Of a stretch of DNA of 64,000 nt, positions 44,339 through 53,873 are shown one piece after another. Below the pieces are notes generated by a model. The model searched no databases and was not told the DNA's origin. It saw nothing but the letters and a program-made list of their open reading frames with translations. The translations under genes and the position numbers were made by a program. This DNA comes from Mariniphaga sp. (GTDB lineage Bacteria > Bacteroidota > Bacteroidia > Bacteroidales > Prolixibacteraceae). The stretch lies in NCBI GenBank assembly GCA_024636975.1, contig JAGXGA010000013.1:39314-103313 (forward strand), read 5' to 3'. The stretch's first letter is position 1. Every line of letters begins with the position of its first letter.

Positions 44339-45451
44339 TCACAAAACAGATTCAACATTTGTATAAGGAAGGTGAAATGCTTCGGCAACTCCTTCATAAA
44401 CCACCTTGCCATCGACAACATTTAATCCCCTTCGTAACGGTATATTGTCGATACAGGCCTGTTTCCATCCTTTACCGGCAATCTGCATGGCATAGGGAAG
44501 GGTAGCGTTTGTTAATGCAATAGTTGATGTACGAGGTACTGCACCGGGCATATTGGCCACGCAATAATGAATGACATCGTCGATTATAAACACCGGGTCG
44601 GCGTGGGTAGTAGCTTTAGTTGTTTCAAAACATCCTCCCTGGTCAACAGCCACATCTACAAGCACGGTTCCTGCACGCATGGTTGTGAGCATGTCGCGAG
44701 TAACCAGCCTCGGTGCCTTGGCTCCCGGAATCAGGACGGCGCCGATCACCAAATCGTGGGTCTGCACCATGTGTCTGATGTTGTACTCATTGCTCATCAT
44801 TGTTTTTACATTGGCCGGCATAATGTCATCGAGATAGCGCAGGCGTTTAAGCGAAATATCCATAACGGTTACATCAGCGCCTAATCCTGCGGCCATCTTG
44901 GCTGCCTCGGTACCTACAATACCCCCGCCCAGAACAAGTACTTTGGCTGGCAGCACTCCTGGTACACCTCCTAACAGAACTCCGTAGCCACCATATGTTT
45001 TTTCCAGGTATTTGGCACCTTCCTGTACCGACATGCGCCCTGCCACTTCGCTCATGGGAATCAGCAACGGAAGCGAACGGTCATCCATTTCTACAGTTTC
45101 ATAGGCCAGACAAACGGAACCATTATCGATCATTGCTTTAGTAAGTTCTTCCGACGAGGCAAAGTGAAAATAGGTAAACAGTATCTGTCCGCTTTTAATC
45201 AGGCTGTATTCATACTCGATCGGCTCCTTTACTTTCATAATCATTTCAGCTATGGCATAAACATCTTCTATGACTGGAAGTGTTTTAGCTCCTACATGAT
45301 GATAATCGTCATCGGTAAAGCCACTGCCCAGACCGCCTCCTGTCTGTACATATATATCGTGCCCAAGTTTTACCAATTCTGCTGCTCCTGCCGGCGTAAG
45401 TGCTATCCGGTTCTCGTTGTTCTTTATTTCCTTCGGTACTCCTATAATCAT
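44339..45451 (-). CDS. ald: Alanine dehydrogenase
   Basis: 370 residues from ATG 45451 (MIIGVPKEIKNNENRIALTP), the conserved family N-terminus; more upstream starts precede the promoter box. The NAD-binding motif VLVLGGGIVGTEAAKMA is near residue 168, with HADP and NMPGAVPRTST at the C-terminal side as expected. It reversibly oxidises L-alanine to pyruvate and ammonium. Its own promoter box is at 45479-45486. Length matches characterised enzymes (about 370). Confidence 0.96.
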   Translation of the reverse strand: MIIGVPKEIKNNENRIALTPAGAAELVKLGHDIYVQTGGGLGSGFTDDDYHHVGAKTLPVIEDVYAIAEMIMKVKEPIEYEYSLIKSGQILFTYFHFASSEELTKAMIDNGSVCLAYETVEMDDRSLPLLIPMSEVAGRMSVQEGAKYLEKTYGGYGVLLGGVPGVLPAKVLVLGGGIVGTEAAKMAAGLGADVTVMDISLKRLRYLDDIMPANVKTMMSNEYNIRHMVQTHDLVIGAVLIPGAKAPRLVTRDMLTTMRAGTVLVDVAVDQGGCFETTKATTHADPVFIIDDVIHYCVANMPGAVPRTSTIALTNATLPYAMQIAGKGWKQACIDNIPLRRGLNVVDGKVVYEGVAEAFHLPYTNVESVL

Positions 45452-45478
45452 CTCTTTTATTTGTTTAATTTTTTTTAT

Positions 45479-45486
45479 CAAAAATA
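45479..45486 (-). promoter_or_regulatory. Bacteroidota -7 box for ald
   Basis: The minus strand reads TATTTTTG, matching TAnnTTTG, 27 bases before ATG 45451. Confidence 0.5.
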
Positions 45487-45649
45487 GGTACACTGCAACT
45501 ACCAAAATATGATAAAACTTAACTATCGGTGTACTTTTGCAGTACATGATTTCTACAGATGATGTGTCTGTATTAATTTGGAAGTTAATTTTTTAATAAT
45601 ATAAAGAAATGAAATTTTTTAATCCTTATTGTTTTCACATTGATACTTG

Positions 45650-45657
45650 TATATTTG
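45650..45657 (+). promoter_or_regulatory. Bacteroidota -7 box for the aminotransferase
   Basis: TATATTTG matches TAnnTTTG, 27 bases before ATG 45685; this makes the earlier in-frame TTG at 45640 unlikely. Confidence 0.55.
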
Positions 45658-45684
45658 CTTCCCTTAAAAAAAATATTTCATAAT

Positions 45685-46917
45685 ATGCCCACAGTATCAG
45701 AAAGAGGACGGGCTATGCCCAGTTCACCCATAAGAAAACTTGCTCCACTGGCAGAAAAAGCCAAACAACGAGGGGTAAAAGTATACCATTTAAATATTGG
45801 TCAGCCCGATTTGCCTACTCCGCCCGAAGCGTTGGAAGCAATCAAAAATATCGATCGTAAGATTCTTGAATACACACCTAGTGAAGGCATTCGGTCCTTC
45901 AGAGAAAAACTGGTAAAGTATTACCACAGGTTTAATATCGAAGTTGATGTCGACGATATCATCATTACTACCGGAGGAAGCGAGGCTGTAACCTTTGCGT
46001 TTATGAGCTGCCTTGATCCGGGAGATGAAATTATTGTCCCTGAACCAGCCTACGCCAATTATGAAGCGTTTGCAATAGTTGCGGGAGCGGTTATTAAATC
46101 GCTTGCAGCCAGTATTGAAGATGGTTTTGCCCTGCCCCCGGTTGAGGAGTTTGAAAAGCTGATTACCCCAAAAACCAAGGGTATCATGATTTGCAATCCC
46201 AATAATCCGACCGGATACCTCTATACACGAGAAGAAATGAATAAGATTCGCGATTTGGTAAAGAAGTACGACCTGTACCTGTTTTCCGATGAGGTTTACC
46301 GTGAATTCTGTTATACCGGGTCGCCATATATTTCTGCCTTTCATCTCGATGGAATTGAACAGAATGTTGTGCTTATTGATTCAGTTTCGAAACGTTACAG
46401 TGAATGCGGTCTCCGCATTGGGGCGCTTATCTCCAAAAACAAGGAGGTTAAACAAAACGTCATGAAATTCTGCCAGGCCCGCCTGAGTCCTCCGCTGATT
46501 GGGCAGATTGCAGCAGAAGCTTCACTCGATGCCGATCCGGAATATATGCTTACCAACTATAATGAGTATGTGAACCGGCGCAAATTTCTTATCGATGGAT
46601 TGAACCGCATCGACGGAGTTTATTCACCAATCCCTATGGGAGCTTTTTATACAGTGGCGCGCCTGCCGGTAGATAATGCCGATACATTTTGTGCCTGGCT
46701 GCTTGATGAATTTGAGTACGAGAAACAAACCGTGTTTATGGCACCGGCATCGGGATTTTATACAGTTCCCGGTAAAGGCATCGATGAAGTACGTATAGCC
46801 TACGTGCTTAACAGGAAAGATTTAGCTGTTTGCCTTAAAATTCTGGAAGAAGCACTGAAAGTTTACCCGGGGAGCAAGGTGAAAAATGTATCCTCAATGA
46901 AAGATTCATTAAAATAA
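45685..46917 (+). CDS. Class I/II PLP-dependent aminotransferase
   Basis: 410 residues from ATG 45685 (MPTVSERGRAMPSSPIRKL). Conserved pieces: YHLNIGQPDLPTP, the PLP-contact NPNNPTGY, DEVYREF and the PLP lysine in SVSKRYSECGLRIG. The C-terminal Arg region (EVRIAYVL) fits a carboxylate-binding role. This subclass is annotated as aspartate or aromatic aminotransferase; the amino acid specificity is not visible. It is divergent from ald across about 230 bases with a promoter box for each gene, consistent with an alanine/aspartate theme but not proven. Confidence 0.9.
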   Translation: MPTVSERGRAMPSSPIRKLAPLAEKAKQRGVKVYHLNIGQPDLPTPPEALEAIKNIDRKILEYTPSEGIRSFREKLVKYYHRFNIEVDVDDIIITTGGSEAVTFAFMSCLDPGDEIIVPEPAYANYEAFAIVAGAVIKSLAASIEDGFALPPVEEFEKLITPKTKGIMICNPNNPTGYLYTREEMNKIRDLVKKYDLYLFSDEVYREFCYTGSPYISAFHLDGIEQNVVLIDSVSKRYSECGLRIGALISKNKEVKQNVMKFCQARLSPPLIGQIAAEASLDADPEYMLTNYNEYVNRRKFLIDGLNRIDGVYSPIPMGAFYTVARLPVDNADTFCAWLLDEFEYEKQTVFMAPASGFYTVPGKGIDEVRIAYVLNRKDLAVCLKILEEALKVYPGSKVKNVSSMKDSLK

Positions 46918-47069
46918 ATACCCCTTTTGACGTGAAGATTATATAATTTTAGCAGGAAAAGTACAAGGTTATACTGTGGATCAGTGTTATTCTACTTGTA
47001 AAAAACTATGCACACATGTTATTTATGAAAAAAGATATCTTCAAAATGCTTTCCAAATGATAATGAAAA

Positions 47070-48557
47070 ATGGGAATTATTATTAAACAAAGCATCCAAG
47101 GTAGTTTTTGGTCATATTTTGGAGTTATTGTGGGTTTCATAACTACCGGTTATCTTTTTCCAAATTATCTTACAACCGAAACGGTTGGCTTATTGCAGTT
47201 ATTACTGGCATGGTCGGTGTTACTTGCTCAATTTTCTTCTTTGGGTTTTAATGGTGTAACCGCTCGGTTATTCCCCTATTTCAGAGATAAAAGTAAAGGG
47301 CATAATGGCTATCTGTTTTTAATGCTTGTAGCGATTATAGTTGGTTTTCTATTGTTTCTTATTGTTTATTATTTCATTAGATCATATTTGGTTGAAAGTA
47401 ATATAGAAAAGTCATTAATGTTTGCCGATTATGTTTATCTTCTAATTCCTCTTACTTTTTTTACTTTATTGTTTATTCAGTTAGATATATTTAATAAACT
47501 CTTATTCAACGCTGTTTTTGGAACCTTCCTGCAGGAATTTTATCAACGTATACTGATTTTGATTGTAACCCTTTTATTTGTATTTAAATTGTTTAATATT
47601 AATCAGTTGATTTTATCCTATACCGCTATTGTCTGCTCTAAAGGAATTGTATTGTTCATTTATTTGTTATTAAAAGGTGAGGTGAGTTTTAAACCCCGCT
47701 TAAAATTTATTCAACCCAAATTGCAGAAGGAGATTATTAATGTTGCTGTTTTTAGCATTTTAACAGGATTGGGAGGAAGCATTGTATTTAATATAGATAA
47801 AATATTTATAAACCAGATGCTGGGCCTTAGTGCTACCGGAGTTTATACAATTGCATTTTTTTTTGGTACGCTAGTAGTGATTCCTTCAAGACCATTATTA
47901 CGGATTTCAGGAACATTAATTGCTGAAGCATTTAAAACTAACAACATAAATTACATAGCTGATATTTATAAACGAAGTTGCTTAAATCAATTTATAATAG
48001 GGTTATTTCTTTTTGGTGGTATATGGATTAATATAGACAGCATATTAATAATTTTAGGCCCGGACTATGCTGGTGCAAAATGGGTAATTTTTTTTATAGG
48101 TCTGGGTTATCTTATTGATATGGCAACCGGCGCAAATGCTCAAATTATTGCCTATTCCAAATATTTTAAAGTATCTTTTTATTTTATTTTAATTTTAATT
48201 ATTTCTGTAATTGCTTCAATGTTCTTATTGGTACCGGTGTTCGGTATTACAGGTGGTGCAATAGCTATTGCACTTTCATTTTTAATAATTAATCTTTTAC
48301 GTTATTTGTTTGTTTACTATCGCTACCGCTTTCAACCATTTACTATCCACTTCATAATAGCTTCAATAGTTTTTTTTCTTGCTTATTTTTTAGCAATAAT
48401 TTTACCTAAAGTGGATCTAATCTGGGATTTGCTATATCGAAGTACTGTTTTTGCTGTTGTTTTTCTGATTTTAATATTCGGGTTAAAAATTTCTGATGAT
48501 ATTAATAATACAATTACTTCAATATTAATGAAGGCAAAAAAAATATTATTTAAGTAA
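47070..48557 (+). CDS. Polysaccharide flippase (Wzx/MATE-like, MOP superfamily)
   Basis: 495 residues with about 14 hydrophobic helices, almost all of the protein being membrane. N-terminus GIIIKQSIQGSFWSYFGVIVGFITTGYLFPNYL is typical for Wzx. It should flip lipid-linked oligosaccharide units across the inner membrane. Start ATG 47070 is preceded by AATGAAAA; other starts are not better. It is the first of the glycan genes that fill the next 10 kb, and its Phe/Ile/Asn-rich, AT-rich codons resemble the neighbouring glycan genes more than the housekeeping genes. Confidence 0.88.
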   Translation: MGIIIKQSIQGSFWSYFGVIVGFITTGYLFPNYLTTETVGLLQLLLAWSVLLAQFSSLGFNGVTARLFPYFRDKSKGHNGYLFLMLVAIIVGFLLFLIVYYFIRSYLVESNIEKSLMFADYVYLLIPLTFFTLLFIQLDIFNKLLFNAVFGTFLQEFYQRILILIVTLLFVFKLFNINQLILSYTAIVCSKGIVLFIYLLLKGEVSFKPRLKFIQPKLQKEIINVAVFSILTGLGGSIVFNIDKIFINQMLGLSATGVYTIAFFFGTLVVIPSRPLLRISGTLIAEAFKTNNINYIADIYKRSCLNQFIIGLFLFGGIWINIDSILIILGPDYAGAKWVIFFIGLGYLIDMATGANAQIIAYSKYFKVSFYFILILIISVIASMFLLVPVFGITGGAIAIALSFLIINLLRYLFVYYRYRFQPFTIHFIIASIVFFLAYFLAIILPKVDLIWDLLYRSTVFAVVFLILIFGLKISDDINNTITSILMKAKKILFK

Positions 48558-48568
48558 ATTGCTTATCA

Positions 48569-49897
48569 TCAAAAGTCTCTTATAATGAATTTGTGTTTGT
48601 TTTCCGATTCTATAAATTTATTGCCGTAAATAAACTTAATTTCACATTTACCTACATGTCCTTCAAGGGATTCCCTTATAAACTTTTCATCTTTAAGGCT
48701 ATATGATTTTTCCTTGTCTATCCTTATTTCTAAAGTGTTTTTATTTTTTTGTATGAACTGATACTGTTTTGCATTAATTTTACCCATTAATACTGTAAGT
48801 ACAGGAGATCCAATTTTTTTTGAGTTTAACTCGAGATAGTCAGTTGCTCTACCCAACAGCCCTTTTAAAAGATACCTGTTTCCTCCATTTTTTATATGCT
48901 CATCTGATATAATCCCCAAATCACCGGTGTCATATCTTAAAAAAGGCATATGAAAATTATGAAGACTTGTAGCAATGATTCTTCCAGGTTGCCCATACAC
49001 TGCTTTTCCATTTTCATCAACACTTTCCATTACCGACCGTTCTGTATCAATTAAAAAACCATCTTGTTTACCATTTTCAAAAGCAGAAATACCTCCATCA
49101 TTCAGTCCATAACCATCGTATACTTTAGCAGAAAAGGTTTTTTCGATAATTTTTCTTTGTTGGGGATATAACATTTCTGCTGTAGTAAAGAGTGATTTAA
49201 CAGATTCTAACTGGTCCACAGGTATATTGTTGTTATTTATAAATTCTGCCAGTAAAAAAATGGAACTGGCATAACCTCTTATAAATTTAATTTTTTTCTT
49301 ATGAATAATATTTAAAAGAGATCTTAAATAATCATTATTCATACCATAGGATGATGCTATAAAATGGTTTTTCATCTTATGGTATAATTTTTTTCTGACT
49401 GTAATATTTGTACTAACAATGGAACCACCTCCGAGCATTAATAAAGGATCGCCTAACTCATACCCTCCATAATTCCATCCCCTGTAAACAAGAGCAGTTC
49501 CTAATGCCTGATCTGATATGCTTATTAAATATTTTAATGGCTCACCGGTTGAGCCTCCTGTAGAATTCCAGGAAAAATTTCCTTCAGCCTTTTTGGCTAT
49601 AAAATCTTCCGGGTTGTTTTTAATAATGGATTTATTAATTACAGGTAAATATTGTAAATCTTTTGTGCTTTTGATATCTGATGGTATAAGGCCTTGATTC
49701 TTAAAGTGCGTCTTATAAAATGTAACATTTTCATAAGCAAATGCAACCACCTTTTTTAATCGAAGGTCCTGTTCCTGTTGCAATTCCTCCAGACTTTTAT
49801 CTGAATTTCTCAATAATTCATAATATAGGGTTACATCCTTTTTTTTAAGTAAATTATGCAGTATGATGAATTTTAAAGTGTTAATATTCTTTCTCAT
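48569..49897 (-). CDS. CapK/phenylacetate-CoA ligase-like adenylate-forming protein
   Basis: 442 residues. The phosphate-loop motif STGGSTGEPLKY is near residue 117, with VAFAYENVTFYKTHFKNQ in the N-terminal helix region and YGLNDGGISAFE and RYDTGDLG in later positions, which are those of the PaaK/CapK branch of the ANL family. CapK-like proteins occur in capsule and O-antigen loci, where their substrate is not settled. It lies 24 bases downstream of the GT4 gene on the same strand, and faces the flippase gene (11-base gap). Confidence 0.85.
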   Translation of the reverse strand: MRKNINTLKFIILHNLLKKKDVTLYYELLRNSDKSLEELQQEQDLRLKKVVAFAYENVTFYKTHFKNQGLIPSDIKSTKDLQYLPVINKSIIKNNPEDFIAKKAEGNFSWNSTGGSTGEPLKYLISISDQALGTALVYRGWNYGGYELGDPLLMLGGGSIVSTNITVRKKLYHKMKNHFIASSYGMNNDYLRSLLNIIHKKKIKFIRGYASSIFLLAEFINNNNIPVDQLESVKSLFTTAEMLYPQQRKIIEKTFSAKVYDGYGLNDGGISAFENGKQDGFLIDTERSVMESVDENGKAVYGQPGRIIATSLHNFHMPFLRYDTGDLGIISDEHIKNGGNRYLLKGLLGRATDYLELNSKKIGSPVLTVLMGKINAKQYQFIQKNKNTLEIRIDKEKSYSLKDEKFIRESLEGHVGKCEIKFIYGNKFIESENKHKFIIRDF

Positions 49898-49921
49898 AAA
49901 ACGTTATTTTGCTTTCTGGTT

Positions 49922-51097
49922 TTAAAGGAGTTCAGTATTATATTTTGAAATCAGTGGCTTTACAGTATTTTCCCATATCCATGAATCATCTTTCATTTTT
50001 TTAAATGCTATTTCATTTTTAAATATTTTAATAACAGCCTTATAAAATTCATCAGCATTTTGCGACTGGATGCTAATTCCAAGACCATTTTCCTCTACAA
50101 ATTCTTTCATCATTTTTGCTTCACTCACAATGACTGGTTTGTTCATAATTGCATACTGATAGATTTTGGTAGCAATCGTTTTATTAATTTCATCCCTGTT
50201 TGCAGGCGGTGTGAAGAAACAGACATCACTTGCTGCAATATAGGAAGGAATTTCATTTTCATCTATCCAGCCTTTAAAAATTATTAAATCCTTTACATCA
50301 TGTTTTTTAGCCGTTTCAAAAGGATCATAAGGTTTAACAATTCTTCCGCAAAGTAAGAGCTTTACATTAGGTATTTCTTTTTTGATTTGTTTTAAAGCCA
50401 CTATTGCCGTGTCAATTCCACGAAGTATATCTATACCTCCGGCATAAAAAATGATGAAATCTGATTTGAAATTATCTAAAATGCGGTTATCAATATTATT
50501 TGTATTGTATATCTTTTTTGATGGAGTATTGGGAACTGTTATTAGTTTTTTTTGATTTATTCCATATTTTTTAATGTAGTTCTCTCTTAAAGGTTCAGCT
50601 ACAGTTATTACCATATCTGATAAGGATAAGTATTTTCTTTCATACTTTTCCCAGTTTGACAGAATACCAACCACTTTTCCTAAAGTTGTATTCATATGGG
50701 ATGTTTTTATTATCCAGTTACTATAAAATTCATGTTGATCACAGATCAGTTTAGTACCATATCTTTTTTTAAAATAATAACCGGTTTTGCTAAGGGGCAG
50801 ATCGTGAATGTGAAACGCATCGAAAGTATATTTTTTATGCAGTTTCAACATTTGTTTTCTCCAGACAGAAAAATAGAGGGGAAAAATTAATGCCAGGGCA
50901 CTAACTTTGTTTTTAAAGAAATTACTTGTCTTGAACCGATGTACTGTAAACTGATTGTCTTTTTCGTAAAGTGGCTCCTGACCTTTTGCATAACAAAGAA
51001 TGTGTAATTCATGTCCTGCCTCTGCCAGGCTTATTGCTTCTTTTTCAACGCGGGAGTCGGGTGGGAAGTGCGAAGAAAGAACCATTAATATTTTCAT
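49922..51097 (-). CDS. Glycosyltransferase family 4 protein
   Basis: 391 residues with the GT-B plan: N-terminal domain with MKILMVLSSHFPPDSRVEKEAISLAEAGHELHILCY-type start, DAFHIHDLPLS near residue 85-95, and C-terminal donor-binding domain with FYAGGIDILRGIDTAI, IFKGWIDENEIPSYIAASDVCFFTP and the expected nucleotide-sugar contact region around PVIVSEAKMMKEFVEENGLG. It adds a sugar to the repeat unit; donor and linkage are unknown. It shares a transcript with the CapK-like gene and has a promoter box just upstream. Confidence 0.9.
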   Translation of the reverse strand: MKILMVLSSHFPPDSRVEKEAISLAEAGHELHILCYAKGQEPLYEKDNQFTVHRFKTSNFFKNKVSALALIFPLYFSVWRKQMLKLHKKYTFDAFHIHDLPLSKTGYYFKKRYGTKLICDQHEFYSNWIIKTSHMNTTLGKVVGILSNWEKYERKYLSLSDMVITVAEPLRENYIKKYGINQKKLITVPNTPSKKIYNTNNIDNRILDNFKSDFIIFYAGGIDILRGIDTAIVALKQIKKEIPNVKLLLCGRIVKPYDPFETAKKHDVKDLIIFKGWIDENEIPSYIAASDVCFFTPPANRDEINKTIATKIYQYAIMNKPVIVSEAKMMKEFVEENGLGISIQSQNADEFYKAVIKIFKNEIAFKKMKDDSWIWENTVKPLISKYNTELL

Positions 51098-51122
51098 TCG
51101 AATAATTTTCAGTTAATATCTG

Positions 51123-51130
51123 CAAATATA
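51123..51130 (-). promoter_or_regulatory. Bacteroidota -7 box for the GT4-CapK unit
   Basis: The minus strand reads TATATTTG, matching TAnnTTTG, 25 bases before the GT4 start at 51097. Confidence 0.55.
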
Positions 51131-51230
51131 ATAAGGTACAATGTCAATTGCCTTTTTTAACAGTATTAGGATGAATAATTATTATCGTTTGGATTTGTTT
51201 ATTTTTACATTTTAATTAATTCAATCTAAA

Positions 51231-52304
51231 ATGCCAAAAATTCTCACTGTAGTAGGTGCCCGTCCCCAGTTTGTGAAAGCAGCCGCATTGAGCCGTGCAC
51301 TGAATAATTACCTAATGGAGGAAGTATTGGTGCATACCGGACAGCATTTCGATGAAAATATGGCAGAAATTTTTTTCCGACAAATGGAAATTCCTGAACC
51401 AAAATACAATTTAGGCATCCATTCGCTTAGCCATGGTGCCATGACAGGACGGATGCTCGAAGCGATTGAGAAAGTTATTTTGGTGGAGAATCCCTCTGTT
51501 GTAGTTGTCTTTGGCGATACCAATTCTACATTGGCCGGAGCCCTTGCCGCCAGTAAGTTACATATTCCCGTAGCCCATGTGGAAGCAGGTTTACGAAGCT
51601 TCAACATGAAAATGCCCGAAGAAGTAAATCGTATATTAACCGACCGTATTTCAGACTATCTTTTTGTGCCGACAGAAACCGCTGAGCGCAACCTTCTCAA
51701 TGAAGGATTTGGAAAGTTTGATGTCCAAATTGAAAATACAGGGGATGTCATGTACGATGTTGCTCTTTTTTACAGTCGCATTTCGGCTGAACGTTCTGTT
51801 GTTTTTAAGGTGCTGCCAAAAGATAAGCCATTGATTCTTTCTACATTACATCGGCAGGAGAATACTGATAACAGTAATAAACTGAAATCGATACTTGAAG
51901 CATTGAATGAACTGGCTGCTGAATATAGAATAGTGCTTCCCCTTCATCCTCGAACAAAAAAGATACTGGAGCAGCAAAAAATTAAATTGAATTTTGATCC
52001 AATTGAGCCTGTGGGGTATTTCGATATGGTTGAACTGTTAAAGAATTGTTCATTTGTGATCACCGATAGTGGGGGATTGCAAAAAGAGGCTTATTTTTTC
52101 AAAAAACAGTGCCTGGTTATAAGAGATGAAACAGAATGGACTGAGCTGGTCGGGCTGGGATACAACCACATTGTAGGTTCTGAAAAACAACGCATCCTTG
52201 AAAAGGCCGGTGCAATAAAAAATACACATCTTGATTTTAAGGAAAAACCTTACGGCGATGGCAATGCTGCAGAAAAAATTGCTGCATTATTAAAAGAAAT
52301 CTAG
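51231..52304 (+). CDS. wbpI: UDP-sugar 2-epimerase, probable WbpI-like
   Basis: 357 residues of the WecB/WbpI epimerase family: TVVGARPQFVKAAALSRAL at the start, VHTGQHFDENM, VVFGDTNSTLAGALAA, HVEAGLRS, TLHRQENTD and TDSGGLQKEAYF. WecB makes UDP-ManNAc, while WbpI makes UDP-2,3-diacetamido-mannuronate from the gluco epimer. Sequence alone does not separate the two, but the next three genes are WbpE-, WbpD- and WbpB-like, which makes WbpI the likely role. Divergent from the GT4 gene. Confidence 0.85.
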   Translation: MPKILTVVGARPQFVKAAALSRALNNYLMEEVLVHTGQHFDENMAEIFFRQMEIPEPKYNLGIHSLSHGAMTGRMLEAIEKVILVENPSVVVVFGDTNSTLAGALAASKLHIPVAHVEAGLRSFNMKMPEEVNRILTDRISDYLFVPTETAERNLLNEGFGKFDVQIENTGDVMYDVALFYSRISAERSVVFKVLPKDKPLILSTLHRQENTDNSNKLKSILEALNELAAEYRIVLPLHPRTKKILEQQKIKLNFDPIEPVGYFDMVELLKNCSFVITDSGGLQKEAYFFKKQCLVIRDETEWTELVGLGYNHIVGSEKQRILEKAGAIKNTHLDFKEKPYGDGNAAEKIAALLKEI

Positions 52305-52335
52305 TCGTATTGGTTCACTGACGTTTAGGAAAGCT

Positions 52336-52343
52336 TAATTTTG
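52336..52343 (+). promoter_or_regulatory. Possible -7 box upstream of wbpE
   Basis: TAATTTTG matches TAnnTTTG, 57 bases before ATG 52400, with a TTGG about 23 bases further up. It would give wbpE a start independent of wbpI. Confidence 0.35.
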
Positions 52344-52399
52344 TTTTTTCCGGAAAAGGACAGAAGGGTGATAATACCTAACAGGCAAAATAAAATAAA

Positions 52400-53542
52400 A
52401 TGGAAAAGATTCATATGTGCGATACTTATGGTCAGTATCTGACCATGAAAGATGAGATTGATGCTGCTATGCAGGATGTGATTAAATCAACTCAGTTCAT
52501 TAAAAGCGGAAAAGTTCTTGAATTTGAGGAAGAGCTTTCGAAATTTTTGGGAACAAATGTGATAGCATGTGCAAACGGGACCGATGCCCTGCAGATTGCT
52601 CTGATGGCATTTAACCTTCAGCCAGGAGATGAGGTAATAACTAGCCCTTTTACCTTTATAGCGACAGTTGAAGTGCTGGCTCTTTTAGGCCTAAAGCCGG
52701 TTTTTGCGGACGTTAATCCACGTACATACAATATCGATGCTGCCTCAATAGAGGTTTTAATCAGTGAACGGACCAGAGTCATATTGCCTGTTCATCTTTT
52801 TGGGCAAAGTGCAGAAATTGAACCCATGCTTCAGTTGGCTGAAAAATACAATCTTTACCTTCTGGAAGATGCCTGCCAGGCGTTGGGTACCGATTACTTA
52901 TTTCGCAATGGCACCAGAAAGCCTGCAGGTACTATTGGACATGCAGGCTGCAATTCTTTTTTTCCATCAAAAAACCTGGGTGCCTTTGGTGATGGTGGCG
53001 CAATTTACAGTTCAGATGAAAACCTTGCGGCGGTACTACGGTCAATCGCCAATCATGGGATGAAGCAGAAGTACCAGTATGAAAGAATTGGCGTAAATTC
53101 ACGGCTCGACAGCATCCAGGCCGCTGTTTTGAGCGTTAAGTTGAAACATTTTGAAAAGCACCTTAAGGCAAGGCAAGATGCGGCCGCCTGGTACGATGAA
53201 TACCTCAGCGAAGTTGAGGAAATAAAGCTGCCGGAGAGAGTTCCATACAGTACCCATTCGTTTCATCAATATACAATCCGCACTTCCCGGAGGCAGGAAC
53301 TGCAGAAGTTTCTAAATGGAAAAGGAATACCTTCAATGGTGTATTATCCTGGGGTAATCCACCTACAGGAGGCATACAGGTACCTGGGATACAAAAAGGG
53401 TGATTTCCCGGTGAGCGAAGAACTTGCCCAAACAGTATTGTCGCTGCCTATGCATACCGAACTGAGGGAGGAGCATCTGGAATATATTACAGATTCAGTT
53501 AAAGAGTTTTTTCACGCAAAGGCGCAAAGGCGCAAAGAATAA
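52400..53542 (+). CDS. wbpE: DegT/DnrJ/EryC1-type aminotransferase, WbpE-like
   Basis: 380 residues. The PLP lysine is in FFPSKNLGAFGDGGA; other conserved segments are ACANGTDALQIAL, TSPFTFIATVEVL, LPVHLFGQSAEIEPM, LEDACQALG and RLDSIQAAVL. WbpE transfers an amino group to the 3-keto sugar made by WbpB, giving UDP-GlcNAc(3NH2)A. The C-terminal residues FFHAKAQRRKE are encoded by an inserted CGCAAAGG-type repeat (53511-53540), so the natural end of the protein probably lies about ten residues earlier. Confidence 0.9.
   Translation: MEKIHMCDTYGQYLTMKDEIDAAMQDVIKSTQFIKSGKVLEFEEELSKFLGTNVIACANGTDALQIALMAFNLQPGDEVITSPFTFIATVEVLALLGLKPVFADVNPRTYNIDAASIEVLISERTRVILPVHLFGQSAEIEPMLQLAEKYNLYLLEDACQALGTDYLFRNGTRKPAGTIGHAGCNSFFPSKNLGAFGDGGAIYSSDENLAAVLRSIANHGMKQKYQYERIGVNSRLDSIQAAVLSVKLKHFEKHLKARQDAAAWYDEYLSEVEEIKLPERVPYSTHSFHQYTIRTSRRQELQKFLNGKGIPSMVYYPGVIHLQEAYRYLGYKKGDFPVSEELAQTVLSLPMHTELREEHLEYITDSVKEFFHAKAQRRKE
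53511..53540 (+). repeat. CGCAAAGG-type repeat copy at the end of wbpE
   Basis: TTCACGCAAAGGCGCAAAGG followed by CGCAAAGAAT: tandem CGCAAAGG units. It forms the 3' end of wbpE. A second, longer copy is at 53874-53912, with the GxxExxY remnant between them. Confidence 0.75.
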
Positions 53543-53707
53543 TAAAGATTAACCTAAGGGAAAATTGATTTCAAAATGTATTTCAAACTAAATGTACTTG
53601 GTTAACAATTAGGTATCTGACTTTGCGATTATAAACTTTATTTATCAGACAGGTAAAATTTTTTGAATTTAAGAAGGGGGTTGAAATTAATCACTGAATT
53701 AAATACT

Positions 53708-53853
53708 ATGAATGAAAATGAATTGACAAAAGTTATTGTAAATACCTGTCACAATATTCAAGTCGAATTGGGGCCTGGCTTTTAGGATTGTTGGTCAAAT
53801 TTAATTAAGCCCTGATAAAAAATGGCATTATTAGAATAGTAAATGGTTTATAA
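53708..53853 (+). pseudogene. GxxExxY-family gene, internally deleted
   Basis: 53708-53785 encodes MNENELTKVIVNTCHNIQVE followed by LGPGF and a TAG stop, which is the usual N-terminus of GxxExxY proteins (NTCxxIHxELGPG). 53791-53853, in a different frame, encodes LVKFN, a stop, then ALIKNGIIRIVNGL and TAA, matching the usual C-terminus (IKxGIKRIVNGL). The middle of the protein, including the GxxExxY motif, is gone. It sits between two CGCAAAGG-type repeats, a setting often seen for this family in the phylum. Confidence 0.75.
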
Positions 53854-53873
53854 TTAAAATAGGGAGAGTATAA

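Noticed and set aside
52336..52343. A -33 element paired with every TAnnTTTG box
   Set aside because: Only some boxes have a TTG-type element at the right distance; boxes are therefore reported singly with moderate confidence.
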